Below the pieces are notes generated by a model that was not told where the DNA came from, did no database searches, and saw only the letters and a list, made by a program, of their open reading frames with translations. 64,000 nt of DNA from an uncultured Pelagibacteraceae bacterium (lineage in GTDB: Bacteria > Pseudomonadota > Alphaproteobacteria > Pelagibacterales > Pelagibacteraceae). Below are positions 1 through 7,671 of the stretch, piece by piece (the first letter of the stretch is position 1; each line of letters starts with the position of its first letter). A program made the position numbers and the translations under genes. Where the stretch lies: assembly GCA_902622245.1 (NCBI GenBank), contig CACNPC010000001.1:62001-126000 (forward strand), in the 5' to 3' direction.

Positions 1-797
1 GTCCTGTACAAATTCAAGGTCCTAAAGCAAAAGCTTTGATGAAAGATCTTTGTGGAAGTGAAGTTGATATTGATAACATGCCTTTTTATGGATTGGCTTC
101 TGCAAAAGTTGGTGGAAGAAGTTGTATAATTTCTCAAACAGGTTTTTCAGGCGAGTCTGGATTTGAAATATATTTAAGAGAAGCAACTTTATATGCCGAA
201 GATATGTGGAATGCTGTTCTTGAAGCAGGTAAAAAACATAACTTAATGGTAATTGCTCCTGCACACCATAGAAGGATACAAGCTGGAATTCTTTCATGGG
301 GACAAGATATGGATCATGAGCATAATCCATTTCAATGTAATCTTGGATATCAAGTTTCTTTATCTGGTAAAGGTGAATGGAACAAAAAAGCAGATTACAT
401 TGGTAAAAAAGCTCTCGAGAAAATGAAAGCTGATTTAAAAGCAGGTCATAAACCTTACAAACTTCAATTAGTTGGACTTGAATTAGGAGGAAAACCTATT
501 GAAGAATATGCTCCAGATTTTTGGTTAATTTCAGAAAACGGCAGTGAGCCTGTAGGATTTATAACTTCTCCTTGGTATCACCCAGAAAAAGGGAAAAATA
601 TTGCCATGGGATACGTACCATTTGATGGCACGCTAAATGCAAATGGTTTTCCAAAGGGTAAGGTTGGATCGAAATTTAAAGTCCACCTACCAGAAAAATA
701 TTCTGATAAACCTGGAGAACCGGTCGATGCAGTTGTAGTTGATGTTCCATTTACAGAATCTTACAACGCAAATACAAGAGAAGTAGTCAGTAAGTGA
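1..797 (+). CDS. GcvT/DmdA-family folate-dependent aminomethyltransferase, 3' fragment
   Basis: The reading frame is open from the first base of the window (frame of base 3), so this is the C-terminal part of a gene that begins upstream. The ATG at 36 is internal. The protein has the tail of a GcvT fold: an ITxTGFSGE-like stretch (SQTGFSGESGFEIY), a RIQAGILSWGQDMD segment that matches the substrate/folate region ERIxxGLxxxGxD of GcvT and DmdA, and a GCV_T_C barrel (VGFITSPWYHPEKGKNIAMGY). Family members transfer a methyl or methylene group from an amine or DMSP to tetrahydrofolate. It resembles DmdA paralogues more than GcvT of the glycine cleavage system, but I cannot name the substrate. A hairpin follows directly. 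Confidence 0.8.
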   Translation, partial: PVQIQGPKAKALMKDLCGSEVDIDNMPFYGLASAKVGGRSCIISQTGFSGESGFEIYLREATLYAEDMWNAVLEAGKKHNLMVIAPAHHRRIQAGILSWGQDMDHEHNPFQCNLGYQVSLSGKGEWNKKADYIGKKALEKMKADLKAGHKPYKLQLVGLELGGKPIEEYAPDFWLISENGSEPVGFITSPWYHPEKGKNIAMGYVPFDGTLNANGFPKGKVGSKFKVHLPEKYSDKPGEPVDAVVVDVPFTESYNANTREVVSK

Positions 798-810
798 TAA
801 AAATTTTTTT

Positions 811-831
811 AGGGGGAATTTAATTCCCCCT
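811..831 (+). terminator. Perfect hairpin after the GcvT-family gene
   Basis: AGGGGGAATT and AATTCCCCCT form a 10-bp stem around a single base, 13 bases after the GcvT-family stop. A run of seven T lies on the 5' side and only AAATA on the 3' side. The stem is therefore strong, but the U-tract for plus-strand transcription is poor. It probably ends or protects the upstream transcript. The microprotein at 836 starts right after it. Confidence 0.6.
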
Positions 832-835
832 AAAT

Positions 836-943
836 ATGACGAAAACCTTTTTCATAGTTGTTTGCATTATAATCGCTATTGCTCTAATAATATTCCCATT
901 AATCGTTTCGTATAAGGCGCAAAAAAAAAATAAAGATAATTAA
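836..943 (+). CDS. 35-residue single-pass membrane microprotein
   Basis: The ORF begins at ATG 836 and ends with TAA 941-943, whose last A is the first base of the next gene's ATG (TAATG). It encodes MTKTFFIVVCII followed by a hydrophobic run to about residue 25 (IAIALIIFPLIVS) and a basic, hydrophilic tail (YKAQKKNKDN). This is the shape of a one-helix membrane protein with a charged C-terminus. A ten-base A run lies in the tail. I do not recognise a family. The one-base overlap with the Yip1-like gene suggests translational coupling and a shared job in the membrane. It could be a chance ORF, but composition and coupling argue for a real gene. Confidence 0.55.
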   Translation: MTKTFFIVVCIIIAIALIIFPLIVSYKAQKKNKDN

Positions 944-1488
944 TGTTTGCTCAGTTTTTAGATATTGTTTTTAAATCGTTAAAGCTTGATAAAACTCTTT
1001 ATAGAACTCCAAGATATTATGGAGAAGCTGGAATTTATTTTGCAATTCTAATTATGATTTTAGATGGGGTTGCGGGTGCTATTGCAGCTAATACGATTGT
1101 AAAAACATCAGTTGGTATATCTGGTTTAACAGCATTATTAACATGGCTGGTGTGGGCAATTTTTATATTTGTAATTGGCGTTAAAATTTTTCCTGATAAA
1201 GATAGAAAAATTCCATTTAAAAGAGTTCTTATAGCTGTTGGGTACGCTCACGCTCCAGGCCTGATAAGATTTTTTGCAGTTACACCAGAACTGGTTCTTT
1301 TAATTATTTTTCTTACTCAATTTTGGATTTTTGCTTCATTAATCATTGCAACACGACATATTTTAAATTTAAAATCAAATTTAAAAGCATTTGGAATTGT
1401 ATTTTTGTCTTTTTTAATTATTTCTTTTTTGACAATTTCATTTGTAATGACAAAAATTAATTCATTACCTATAAGTACAAATATTTAA
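943..1488 (+). CDS. Yip1-like integral membrane protein
   Basis: 181 residues with about five predicted membrane helices (roughly residues 30-52, 58-80, 93-110, 118-137 and 148-172). The arrangement and the segment GYAHAPGLIRFF fit the Yip1 domain family of bacterial membrane proteins, which have no settled function. A short cytoplasmic loop (FPDKDRKIPFKR) separates helices 2 and 3. The start overlaps the stop of the 35-residue membrane ORF by one base, so the two are probably co-translated. The 3' end overlaps the convergent zinc-ribbon gene by four bases. Family assignment is by pattern only. Confidence 0.7.
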   Translation: MFAQFLDIVFKSLKLDKTLYRTPRYYGEAGIYFAILIMILDGVAGAIAANTIVKTSVGISGLTALLTWLVWAIFIFVIGVKIFPDKDRKIPFKRVLIAVGYAHAPGLIRFFAVTPELVLLIIFLTQFWIFASLIIATRHILNLKSNLKAFGIVFLSFLIISFLTISFVMTKINSLPISTNI

Positions 1489-1652
1489 AGCGGAAATAAA
1501 GTTTTTGATGTTCTGCAGGAGTTACAAAGTTTATATCCTGTTAGTATTAAATTTTGGGTTACTGTTTCATCTTTTTTTTTACATTCATCACAAATATCAT
1601 TTAATTCATTATTATCTGATTTGTCTAATTTATATTCAAAGTTATCAGTCAT
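1485..1652 (-). CDS. 55-residue zinc-ribbon microprotein
   Basis: This small gene starts at ATG 1652-1650 and stops at TAA 1487-1485. It encodes an acidic N-terminal half (MTDNFEYKLDKSDNNELND), then CDEC, a 26-residue spacer, and CNSC followed by a short tail. Two CxxC pairs at that distance are the usual layout of a four-cysteine zinc ribbon. The start codon lies inside the 3' end of the upstream DUF3726-type gene (8-base overlap), so translation is probably coupled and the protein belongs to that operon. The last four bases overlap the convergent Yip1-like gene. Function is unknown; a role as a zinc-binding accessory subunit is inference. Confidence 0.7.
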   Translation of the reverse strand: MTDNFEYKLDKSDNNELNDICDECKKKDETVTQNLILTGYKLCNSCRTSKTLFPL

Positions 1653-2253
1653 TATCTGTTAATCCTGCTCCTGCAGTTTTTTGTTTTAACTCATCTGTTT
1701 CTTCCACAAATGTGTTTTCTGATAATTTTGTTAATTCTTTCCAATCTTCTTCAGAAAAATTATTCTTATTTTCTAAGAATTGAATTTTAATTACATCAGC
1801 TTTTTCTACAATCTCACTACTTAAGTAATTTGAATAAATTGATTGATTGAAATTTAATAAAAATTCTTTTTGATCTATCTTTAAAAAAATTCTCTTTCCT
1901 GTTATTTCTGAAGATCTGCTGACAAACGGCAAAAATATCAATGGGTAAGCCATTTTTTCAATTTCTATATCACTTAGATCTTGGATAGAGATAGATTGAT
2001 CAAAAAAACTTAATCCAAGTTTAATCGGACAGTAAAAGTTTTGAGGTCTGTTGCTTTTGTTAAAAGATTGGCAATTTTCAAACTTCTCATTATTAAAAAT
2101 CTTAAAATATTGATTTATATGTTTTATTCCTGGTAAACCAAATAACTCAAGTTGTTTAATGTTCTTTCCTATTTCTTCGGCAACACCCCAAGAGAAACCT
2201 TTTGCTTTAGTTGAACGTTTAACAATTGTATCGATTTCACTATAACTTCTCAT
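1645..2253 (-). CDS. DUF3726-type protein
   Basis: 202 residues, soluble, no signal peptide. The N-terminus (SYSEIDTIVKRSTKAKGFSW then GVAEEIGK) resembles the DUF3726 family as I remember it, whose members begin with a short helix containing a G-x-x-W-G-x-A-E-E-x-G pattern. Function of the family is not known to me. It is third in a minus-strand operon, 8 bases after the 550-residue unknown, and it overlaps the zinc-ribbon gene. Two cysteines (in ENCQSF and FYCPI) are present but form no clear motif. The C-terminus is acidic and Gln/Glu rich. Confidence 0.65.
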   Translation of the reverse strand: MRSYSEIDTIVKRSTKAKGFSWGVAEEIGKNIKQLELFGLPGIKHINQYFKIFNNEKFENCQSFNKSNRPQNFYCPIKLGLSFFDQSISIQDLSDIEIEKMAYPLIFLPFVSRSSEITGKRIFLKIDQKEFLLNFNQSIYSNYLSSEIVEKADVIKIQFLENKNNFSEEDWKELTKLSENTFVEETDELKQKTAGAGLTDND

Positions 2254-2261
2254 TAATTACT

Positions 2262-3914
2262 TTAGTTATATATCCAATATTGATTAAATGAATTAAGTTC
2301 ATTTGGTAATGGTGCTCCTTGAAACATACAAATCCTTAACCATTTATCAGATCTTGGATCAAACTTTACTGCACCAAAAAAAGATAGTTTAAGTCTTAAC
2401 ATATCAATAGGAACTAATTTTGAGCCGATGGTGTTATCTTGAATTTCAGAATATGGATATTTCTCTGTTATAAACACTCTTCTTACAATATGTCTTAAAT
2501 CATTGTTCCGTACTAGAAATTTACCAATTTTTAAGCTGTTTTTTAATGTAAAAATAGTTTCATAAAGTTTTTTTATATCTCTAGCAATAGCTGTAGGCTG
2601 CTCAAGTTCTGAACCATTATCTTCAAACCGATCTCCAATTCTAGGCTCTTCTTTATTTTTTGAAATGAACCAAAATTTTTTATTATTTTCATTTTTTGAA
2701 AAATCAATTTTTAAAATATCTGAATAATTTTTCTCAATTATTTCTCTTAGATCATTTATAGTTCTATCTATAGGTATATTAAAACTAATATCCTCGTCTG
2801 AACTCATTTGAGAAATTAAAGGATCAGTTATTTCATTATATGGCTCCATCATTATAGAAACCAAATACTCAATTCCTTCTTCAGATAAATTTTCCTCTGC
2901 CCAGTTATATAATTTATCAAATATATAAAAATTTGATTTATCAATATTATCTTTCAAATAATTAATTAAATTTTGTAAATCATTAATTAAATTGTTTATT
3001 TTTTTCTTTTGGTATTCGCTGTCAGTATTCCATGAAGTTACATTTTTTAAAGATTTTGTTAAACAGTTGTAAAAAATTTTAAACTCTTCATCTGATACTT
3101 TTTCTATTTCTCTTATTTTTTTTAAAGCTGTCTCTTTAGCTAGAATCCAATTATTTAACAATGAAGGGTGGTTAACAATAAATGGTGCCATTCCTAATCC
3201 AGTTGAATTTCCAATTCCTAAATTTCTACAAATATCCAAGTCTAATTCTACTGCGTCTTTAGGATTTTTATGTTTAGCTATGTGATTGACTTGATCGAAA
3301 GTGAATTGTCTTACAAGGTAAACTAACATCATTTCCAATCTAAAAGGACCATTTATTTCATCTCTATTTTTAATTCTAAACCTGTCTGCTAATCCAAATT
3401 TTCCTGAGCCGTATACTGCAGTTGTTCTGTACAAATATCCAACTTTTGAAAGCTCATTAGTATTTGGCTGGATACCTTTTGATAAACACTCAACCACATA
3501 ATTAAATGCTCTAACTGATCTATTTGCTCTTGAGAGAGTTAGTTCTTTATAAGAAAGTCTCCCTACTTCTTGTTTAGGGACATTTTGTGAAAGTCTATCA
3601 ATATCAATTTTTGAAGGAATGCCATCATACAAAGCAAATGCAGCATCCCATTTGGTTGCTATTACTCTATCAGATCTTTCCTCATCTTTAAGCTCATTAG
3701 CAAAACAAACTAAAGAATATGTTTTTTTATCTTTTGAAAATGAATAAATAGCTACTCCATATCCCCTATCATTCAAGTCAAACAAATCTCTGTTATATTT
3801 CCAATCTTTGAACTCATTTAAAAATGATCTTAGAAAAGATAATTTAGATTGATGAAAAGATCCAAGCCTAGAAAGTTTCATTACAATTTTAGGATCTCTT
3901 AGTGGAACTTGCAT
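2262..3914 (-). CDS. Conserved-looking 550-residue protein of unknown function
   Basis: I do not recognise this protein. It has no signal peptide, no membrane helix and no nucleotide-binding loop that I can see. The N-terminal half is well ordered and basic, with segments such as GYGVAIYSFSKDKKTYSLVC and DRVIATKWDAAFALYDG, and a glycine-rich patch GIGNSTGLGMAPFIVNHPS near residues 231-249. The middle (about 270-400) is helical, Lys/Asn rich and probably coiled. The C-terminus returns to an ordered basic region (SKLVPIDMLRLKLSFFGAVKFDPRSD). Its ATG overlaps the stop of the M19-like gene (TAATG), so it is coupled to it, and the DUF3726-type gene follows. The position suggests one complex or pathway. 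Confidence 0.75.
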   Translation of the reverse strand: MQVPLRDPKIVMKLSRLGSFHQSKLSFLRSFLNEFKDWKYNRDLFDLNDRGYGVAIYSFSKDKKTYSLVCFANELKDEERSDRVIATKWDAAFALYDGIPSKIDIDRLSQNVPKQEVGRLSYKELTLSRANRSVRAFNYVVECLSKGIQPNTNELSKVGYLYRTTAVYGSGKFGLADRFRIKNRDEINGPFRLEMMLVYLVRQFTFDQVNHIAKHKNPKDAVELDLDICRNLGIGNSTGLGMAPFIVNHPSLLNNWILAKETALKKIREIEKVSDEEFKIFYNCLTKSLKNVTSWNTDSEYQKKKINNLINDLQNLINYLKDNIDKSNFYIFDKLYNWAEENLSEEGIEYLVSIMMEPYNEITDPLISQMSSDEDISFNIPIDRTINDLREIIEKNYSDILKIDFSKNENNKKFWFISKNKEEPRIGDRFEDNGSELEQPTAIARDIKKLYETIFTLKNSLKIGKFLVRNNDLRHIVRRVFITEKYPYSEIQDNTIGSKLVPIDMLRLKLSFFGAVKFDPRSDKWLRICMFQGAPLPNELNSFNQYWIYN

Positions 3915-4882
3915 TAATTAATTCCTTTATAAAAATTAAACCAGTTATTGCCAAGTATCTTATTTATCTCTTCTTCCTGAAAACCTCTATTTTTTAGCTC
4001 TGTATTTAAGTTATTAAATCCTCTTGCGTCCAAAAACCAATCTGGTTGTTTTGGAAAACCAGGTTTATCTTTACTGCCTTCACCAAAATTTTTTGATTTT
4101 GACCAAGTTCCATTTCTCATCCACTCAACTACATTGTCTGGTTGGTTCAAACATAAGTCTGATCCTATACCAACATTATTAATACCCATAATTTCAACTG
4201 TTCTTGCAACCATTTCACAAAAACTTTCTATTTTACAATTCGTTCCATCTTTTAAATGGTGAGCATACAATGACAATCCTAACATTCCTCCACTATCAGA
4301 TAAAACTTTTAATAATTCTGTAGATTTATTTCTTTTTGCTTCAAACCAAAAAGTTGGATTTGCATGAGTGATCGCAATTGGTTTTTGACTAATTTCAATT
4401 GCATCAAGTGTACTTTTCTCTGCTGAATGAGACATGTCAACAACGATACCTACTTTATTCATTTCTTTAATAGCCTCTTTTCCAAAATTAGTAACTCCGC
4501 TATCGTTTTTTTCATAACATCCAGTGGCTAATAATGATTGGTTGTTATAAGTTAATTGCATAAATCGACAACCTTGTGAGTGTACTTTTTCTATAAGACC
4601 TATGTCATCTTCAATTGGTGAACAATTTTGAAATCCAAAAAAAATTGCAGTTTTGTTTTCTTCTTTTGCTTTTGTAATATCGTTGTAGTTATTTCCTAGA
4701 AATATAAGATCTTTATTTTCTTCGAAATGTTTATTCCACTCTTGTATTCTTTGTTGTAATTCATCATAGTCTTCATGATAAACTAACGTTACGTGAACTG
4801 CATTTAATCCAGCTTTATTATTTATTTCAAAGATTTCTCTAGACCATTTACAATATTGAAGATTATCAATTCGATAATTCAT
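3914..4882 (-). CDS. Peptidase M19 (membrane dipeptidase) paralogue with altered metal site
   Basis: 322 residues with the TIM-barrel pattern of M19 dipeptidases. The downstream metal-ligand motifs are visible: VDMSHSAEKST (first histidine), ITHANP (second histidine) and VGIGSDL (aspartate). The N-terminal HxD motif is absent: where family members read IDGHND, this has IDNLQY. The bridging glutamate (usually xxEGG) is replaced by GFQNC. It therefore belongs to a divergent branch and may bind one metal or none. It is the first gene of a four-gene minus-strand operon with otherwise unknown proteins. Dipeptidase activity should not be assumed; an amidohydrolase of another substrate is possible. 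Confidence 0.8.
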   Translation of the reverse strand: MNYRIDNLQYCKWSREIFEINNKAGLNAVHVTLVYHEDYDELQQRIQEWNKHFEENKDLIFLGNNYNDITKAKEENKTAIFFGFQNCSPIEDDIGLIEKVHSQGCRFMQLTYNNQSLLATGCYEKNDSGVTNFGKEAIKEMNKVGIVVDMSHSAEKSTLDAIEISQKPIAITHANPTFWFEAKRNKSTELLKVLSDSGGMLGLSLYAHHLKDGTNCKIESFCEMVARTVEIMGINNVGIGSDLCLNQPDNVVEWMRNGTWSKSKNFGEGSKDKPGFPKQPDWFLDARGFNNLNTELKNRGFQEEEINKILGNNWFNFYKGIN

Positions 4883-4986
4883 ATTTGGTATACACTATTA
4901 TTATTATTATGATTGTCACTAATTTAAACTGTCATTAGCTAAAAATTGCAATTTAAGGGAAATATCTGTAAATTGATATTGGTTTC

Positions 4987-5481
4987 ATGAGATACAAAAA
5001 AAAATCACATAAAGTATCAATTGTAATGGGCAGTCAGTCTGATTACAAAACAATGAAAAATTGTGAAAAAGTTCTTAAGATTTTAAAAGTTAATTATGAG
5101 ACAAATATCGTCTCTGCACACAGAACGCCTGATAGACTTTATACCTATGCAAAGAAAGCAGAAAATAATAATATTTCTATTATTATTGCTGGGGCCGGAG
5201 GATCAGCACATTTACCTGGTATGATTGCTGCTATAACTAGAATTCCAGTCATAGGTGTTCCCATTGAAAGTAAAAAGTTAAAAGGTTTAGATAGCCTACT
5301 ATCAATTGCTCAAATGCCAAAAGGAATTCCTGTTGGTACAGTTGCTATTGGAGAAGATGGTGCAATCAATGCTGGTTTATATGCTGCTTCAATTATAGCT
5401 ACGTATGATAACAAAGTAAAAAAAACACTTTTAAATTGGCGAAAAAAACAAACATCAAAAGTAAAAAAAAAACCAAAGTAA
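4987..5481 (+). CDS. purE: N5-carboxyaminoimidazole ribonucleotide mutase PurE
   Basis: 164 residues, typical of class I PurE, which moves the carboxyl group of N5-CAIR to give CAIR in purine synthesis. Visible motifs: GSQSD (15-19, phosphate binding), SAHRTP (43-48, catalytic His) and [11 protein letters not shown] (69-79). [13 protein letters not shown] and the alanine-rich helix [13 protein letters not shown] complete the fold. The C-terminal 25 residues are Lys rich and extend a little past the usual end. purK follows after three bases, so the two are one operon. It is divergent from the M19-like operon across about 100 bases. Confidence 0.95.
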   Translation: MRYKKKSHKVSIVMGSQSDYKTMKNCEKVLKILKVNYETNIVSAHRTPDRLYTYAKKAENNNISIIIAGAGGSAHLPGMIAAITRIPVIGVPIESKKLKGLDSLLSIAQMPKGIPVGTVAIGEDGAINAGLYAASIIATYDNKVKKTLLNWRKKQTSKVKKKPK

Positions 5482-5484
5482 TTA

Positions 5485-6528
5485 ATGTCTAAACCTGATC
5501 TAGGAATAATAGGTGGAGGACAATTAGGAAGTCTATTAGCATCTGCAGCAAAAAAACTTAATATTAAAACGGTTATTTTATCAGATGATAAAGATGCACC
5601 CGCAATCAATTTTGCAGATGAATTTATTTATGGAGACTACCAAGACATAAATATTATCAATAACTTTTTAGAAAAAGTGGATCTTGTTACTTATGAGTTT
5701 GAAAATATCCCATATGATATATTAAAAAAAATTAATGAAACCAAATCTGTATTACCAAGCCCCGAAATAAATAAATTAATTCAAAATAGAATGACTGAAA
5801 AAGAGTTTTTAAATAAAAATAATATAACTACAACACAGTTTGTAAGCATAAAAGATTTAGATGATATAAAGATAAACGATAGATTAATGCCTGGTTTATT
5901 GAAAACTTGTACACTTGGTTATGATGGAAAGGGCCAATATAAAATAATTAATGCAAATGATTTAAATGAAGATTTTGATTTTTCAAAAGGCTACATCTTA
6001 GAAAAGATAGTAAATTTAAAAAAAGAAATTTCAGTAGTGGTTACAAGATTTGGTCATCAAAAATATGAAATTTATGATCCAATTGAAAATTATCATGAAG
6101 ACCAGATTTTAAAACACTCCAAAATTCCCGCTGATATAAGTGATGAAATTAAAAATAAAGCATTGGACTGGGCAAAAATAGTGGCTGAAGAGCTTGATTA
6201 TATTGGTACTATGTGCGTTGAATTCTTTATAGATAAAAATAATAATTTATATGCTAATGAAGTTGCACCAAGAGTACATAATTCTGGACACCTAACTATA
6301 AATTCACACAACATTAGCCAATTTGAAAATCATATAAGAGCTGTATGTGGACTTGAAAAATTAGAAACAAAAAAAATTTATAATGCAAAAATGCTTAATT
6401 TGATTGGTGAAGATATATTAGAATATAAAAATAAAAAATTTAAAGAAAATGAATTTTTTTATGATTATTTAAAAAAAGAAGTTAAAGCTAAAAGGAAAAT
6501 GGGACATTTAACAACTATAGAAAAATAG
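5485..6528 (+). CDS. purK: N5-carboxyaminoimidazole ribonucleotide synthase PurK
   Basis: 347 residues, an ATP-grasp enzyme that carboxylates AIR with bicarbonate and ATP to give N5-CAIR, the substrate of PurE just upstream. The N-terminal GIIGGGQLGSLL loop, VTYEFENIP, TCTLGYDGKGQ, the ATP-grasp segment KEISVVVTRFG and the catalytic NEVAPRVHNSGHLT are all present in order. Length is normal. It starts three bases after purE. The 3' end is two bases from the convergent SRAP gene, so there is no room for a separate terminator. Confidence 0.95.
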   Translation: MSKPDLGIIGGGQLGSLLASAAKKLNIKTVILSDDKDAPAINFADEFIYGDYQDINIINNFLEKVDLVTYEFENIPYDILKKINETKSVLPSPEINKLIQNRMTEKEFLNKNNITTTQFVSIKDLDDIKINDRLMPGLLKTCTLGYDGKGQYKIINANDLNEDFDFSKGYILEKIVNLKKEISVVVTRFGHQKYEIYDPIENYHEDQILKHSKIPADISDEIKNKALDWAKIVAEELDYIGTMCVEFFIDKNNNLYANEVAPRVHNSGHLTINSHNISQFENHIRAVCGLEKLETKKIYNAKMLNLIGEDILEYKNKKFKENEFFYDYLKKEVKAKRKMGHLTTIEK

Positions 6529-6530
6529 TT

Positions 6531-7154
6531 TTAAGAAATTGTTTGGATCAAAGAAATATTATTGTTTGTGGGTTTGTTAACTTCCTTTGAAACTTCATGA
6601 AAGTTTAATTTTGTTTTTTTACACTCTTTCAGAAAACTCGATCCTGTTAATTCAAGATTTAAATATCTATTAACATCATTTTCATTGATTATAACAGGCT
6701 GTCTATGATGTATTTCTTTAATATTTTCATCTGCATCCTCGGTTATTAAACAAAATTGATCGTTGTCATAAATAGCCGCTAAATACATAAGCTTTTTATC
6801 CTCTCTTAAAAAATAATAAGGTGTTTTATTTTCTTTTTCTCTTTTCCACTCATAAAAACCATCTGCTACAGCTACACATCTATGTAGTCGAATTAATTTT
6901 TTGAAAGACACTTTTTCATCTATAGTTTCTAGCCTTGCATTTATTAAAGGTTTAAAATCTTTTTGCTTAGCCCAGCTAGGTACTACTCCCCACTTTAAAT
7001 TTTCTAGAGTATTTCCATTATTATATTTTTTAATTACAGGTAATTTTTGAAATGGATGTGCATTATAATTTTCATTATCTTCAACTTGTATAGCTGACTT
7101 AACAAGTTTTTTTGTTTTTGTAACGGGGCTAGTTATTACGTATCTTCCACACAT
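6531..7154 (-). CDS. SRAP domain protein (YedK/HMCES type), abasic-site DNA crosslinker
   Basis: 207 residues covering one whole SRAP domain. The start MCGRY places the catalytic Cys at residue 2, as needed after removal of Met. INARLET (Asn72), GFYEWKRE (Glu102) and EIHHRQP (His149) supply the other conserved active-site residues. In known members (E. coli YedK, human HMCES) the Cys2 amine forms a thiazolidine link with abasic sites in single-stranded DNA and shields them. The gene is monocistronic, convergent with purK and divergent from a GNAT gene across 36 bases that contain a perfect palindrome. Confidence 0.92.
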   Translation of the reverse strand: MCGRYVITSPVTKTKKLVKSAIQVEDNENYNAHPFQKLPVIKKYNNGNTLENLKWGVVPSWAKQKDFKPLINARLETIDEKVSFKKLIRLHRCVAVADGFYEWKREKENKTPYYFLREDKKLMYLAAIYDNDQFCLITEDADENIKEIHHRQPVIINENDVNRYLNLELTGSSFLKECKKTKLNFHEVSKEVNKPTNNNISLIQTIS

Positions 7155-7171
7155 ATTTAATTTTCTTGGTT

Positions 7172-7189
7172 TAATCTAAATTTAGATTA
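7172..7189. promoter_or_regulatory. 18-bp perfect palindrome in a divergent promoter region
   Basis: TAATCTAAATTTAGATTA reads the same on both strands. It fills half of the 36-base gap between the divergent starts of the SRAP gene (7154) and the GNAT gene (7191). This is a natural place for an operator serving both genes, but the sequence is all A/T apart from two C/G pairs, so chance occurrence in this AT-rich genome is not negligible. Confidence 0.4.
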
Positions 7190-7190
7190 T

Positions 7191-7661
7191 ATGTTTTTCG
7201 AAACTATGAAATCAATAGAAAATAATTTTGATGATCCGCAAGTAAATGAGTTGCTAACTAAGCATTTTATTGAATTGAGATCAGTTTCTCCTGAGGGGAG
7301 TTCGCATGTATTAGATATACCTGGATTAAAGGATCCAAGTATAAAATTCTGGAGTTTGTGGGAAAATAATGAATTAATTGGTTGTGGAGCTTTAAAATTA
7401 TTTGATGAAACGCATGGAGAATTTAAATCTATAAGAGTTTCAGATAAATTTAGAAACAAAAAATATGGTGGAAAAATAATTTCACATCTTATTGAAAAAT
7501 CTAAACAAATAGGAATTACTAAACTAAGCGTCGAAACTGGTGCGGGTGATTTTTTTGCGCCCGCTAGAAAACTTTTTAAAAGTTTTGGTTTTAAAGAGTG
7601 TGGGCCTTTTGCGCACTATAAAGATGATCCTAATTCGTGCTATTATTCAGTAGACATTTGA
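7191..7661 (+). CDS. GNAT family N-acetyltransferase
   Basis: 156 residues. The acetyl-CoA binding motif of the GNAT fold is at about residues 83-97 (VSDKFRNKKYGGKIIS, the R-x-x-x-x-G-G/A pattern), preceded by the beta strand LIGCGALKLF and followed by KLSVETGAGDFFAPARKLFKS, typical of the PaiA/ElaA-like and TTR-like small acetyltransferases. FGFKECGPFAHYKDDP near the end fits the family consensus for the last strand. The substrate cannot be read from sequence. The start at 7191 has no Shine-Dalgarno; Met6 at 7206 is an alternative. The following gene's SD overlaps the stop. Confidence 0.88.
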   Translation: MFFETMKSIENNFDDPQVNELLTKHFIELRSVSPEGSSHVLDIPGLKDPSIKFWSLWENNELIGCGALKLFDETHGEFKSIRVSDKFRNKKYGGKIISHLIEKSKQIGITKLSVETGAGDFFAPARKLFKSFGFKECGPFAHYKDDPNSCYYSVDI

Positions 7662-7671
7662 GGAGTTTAGT

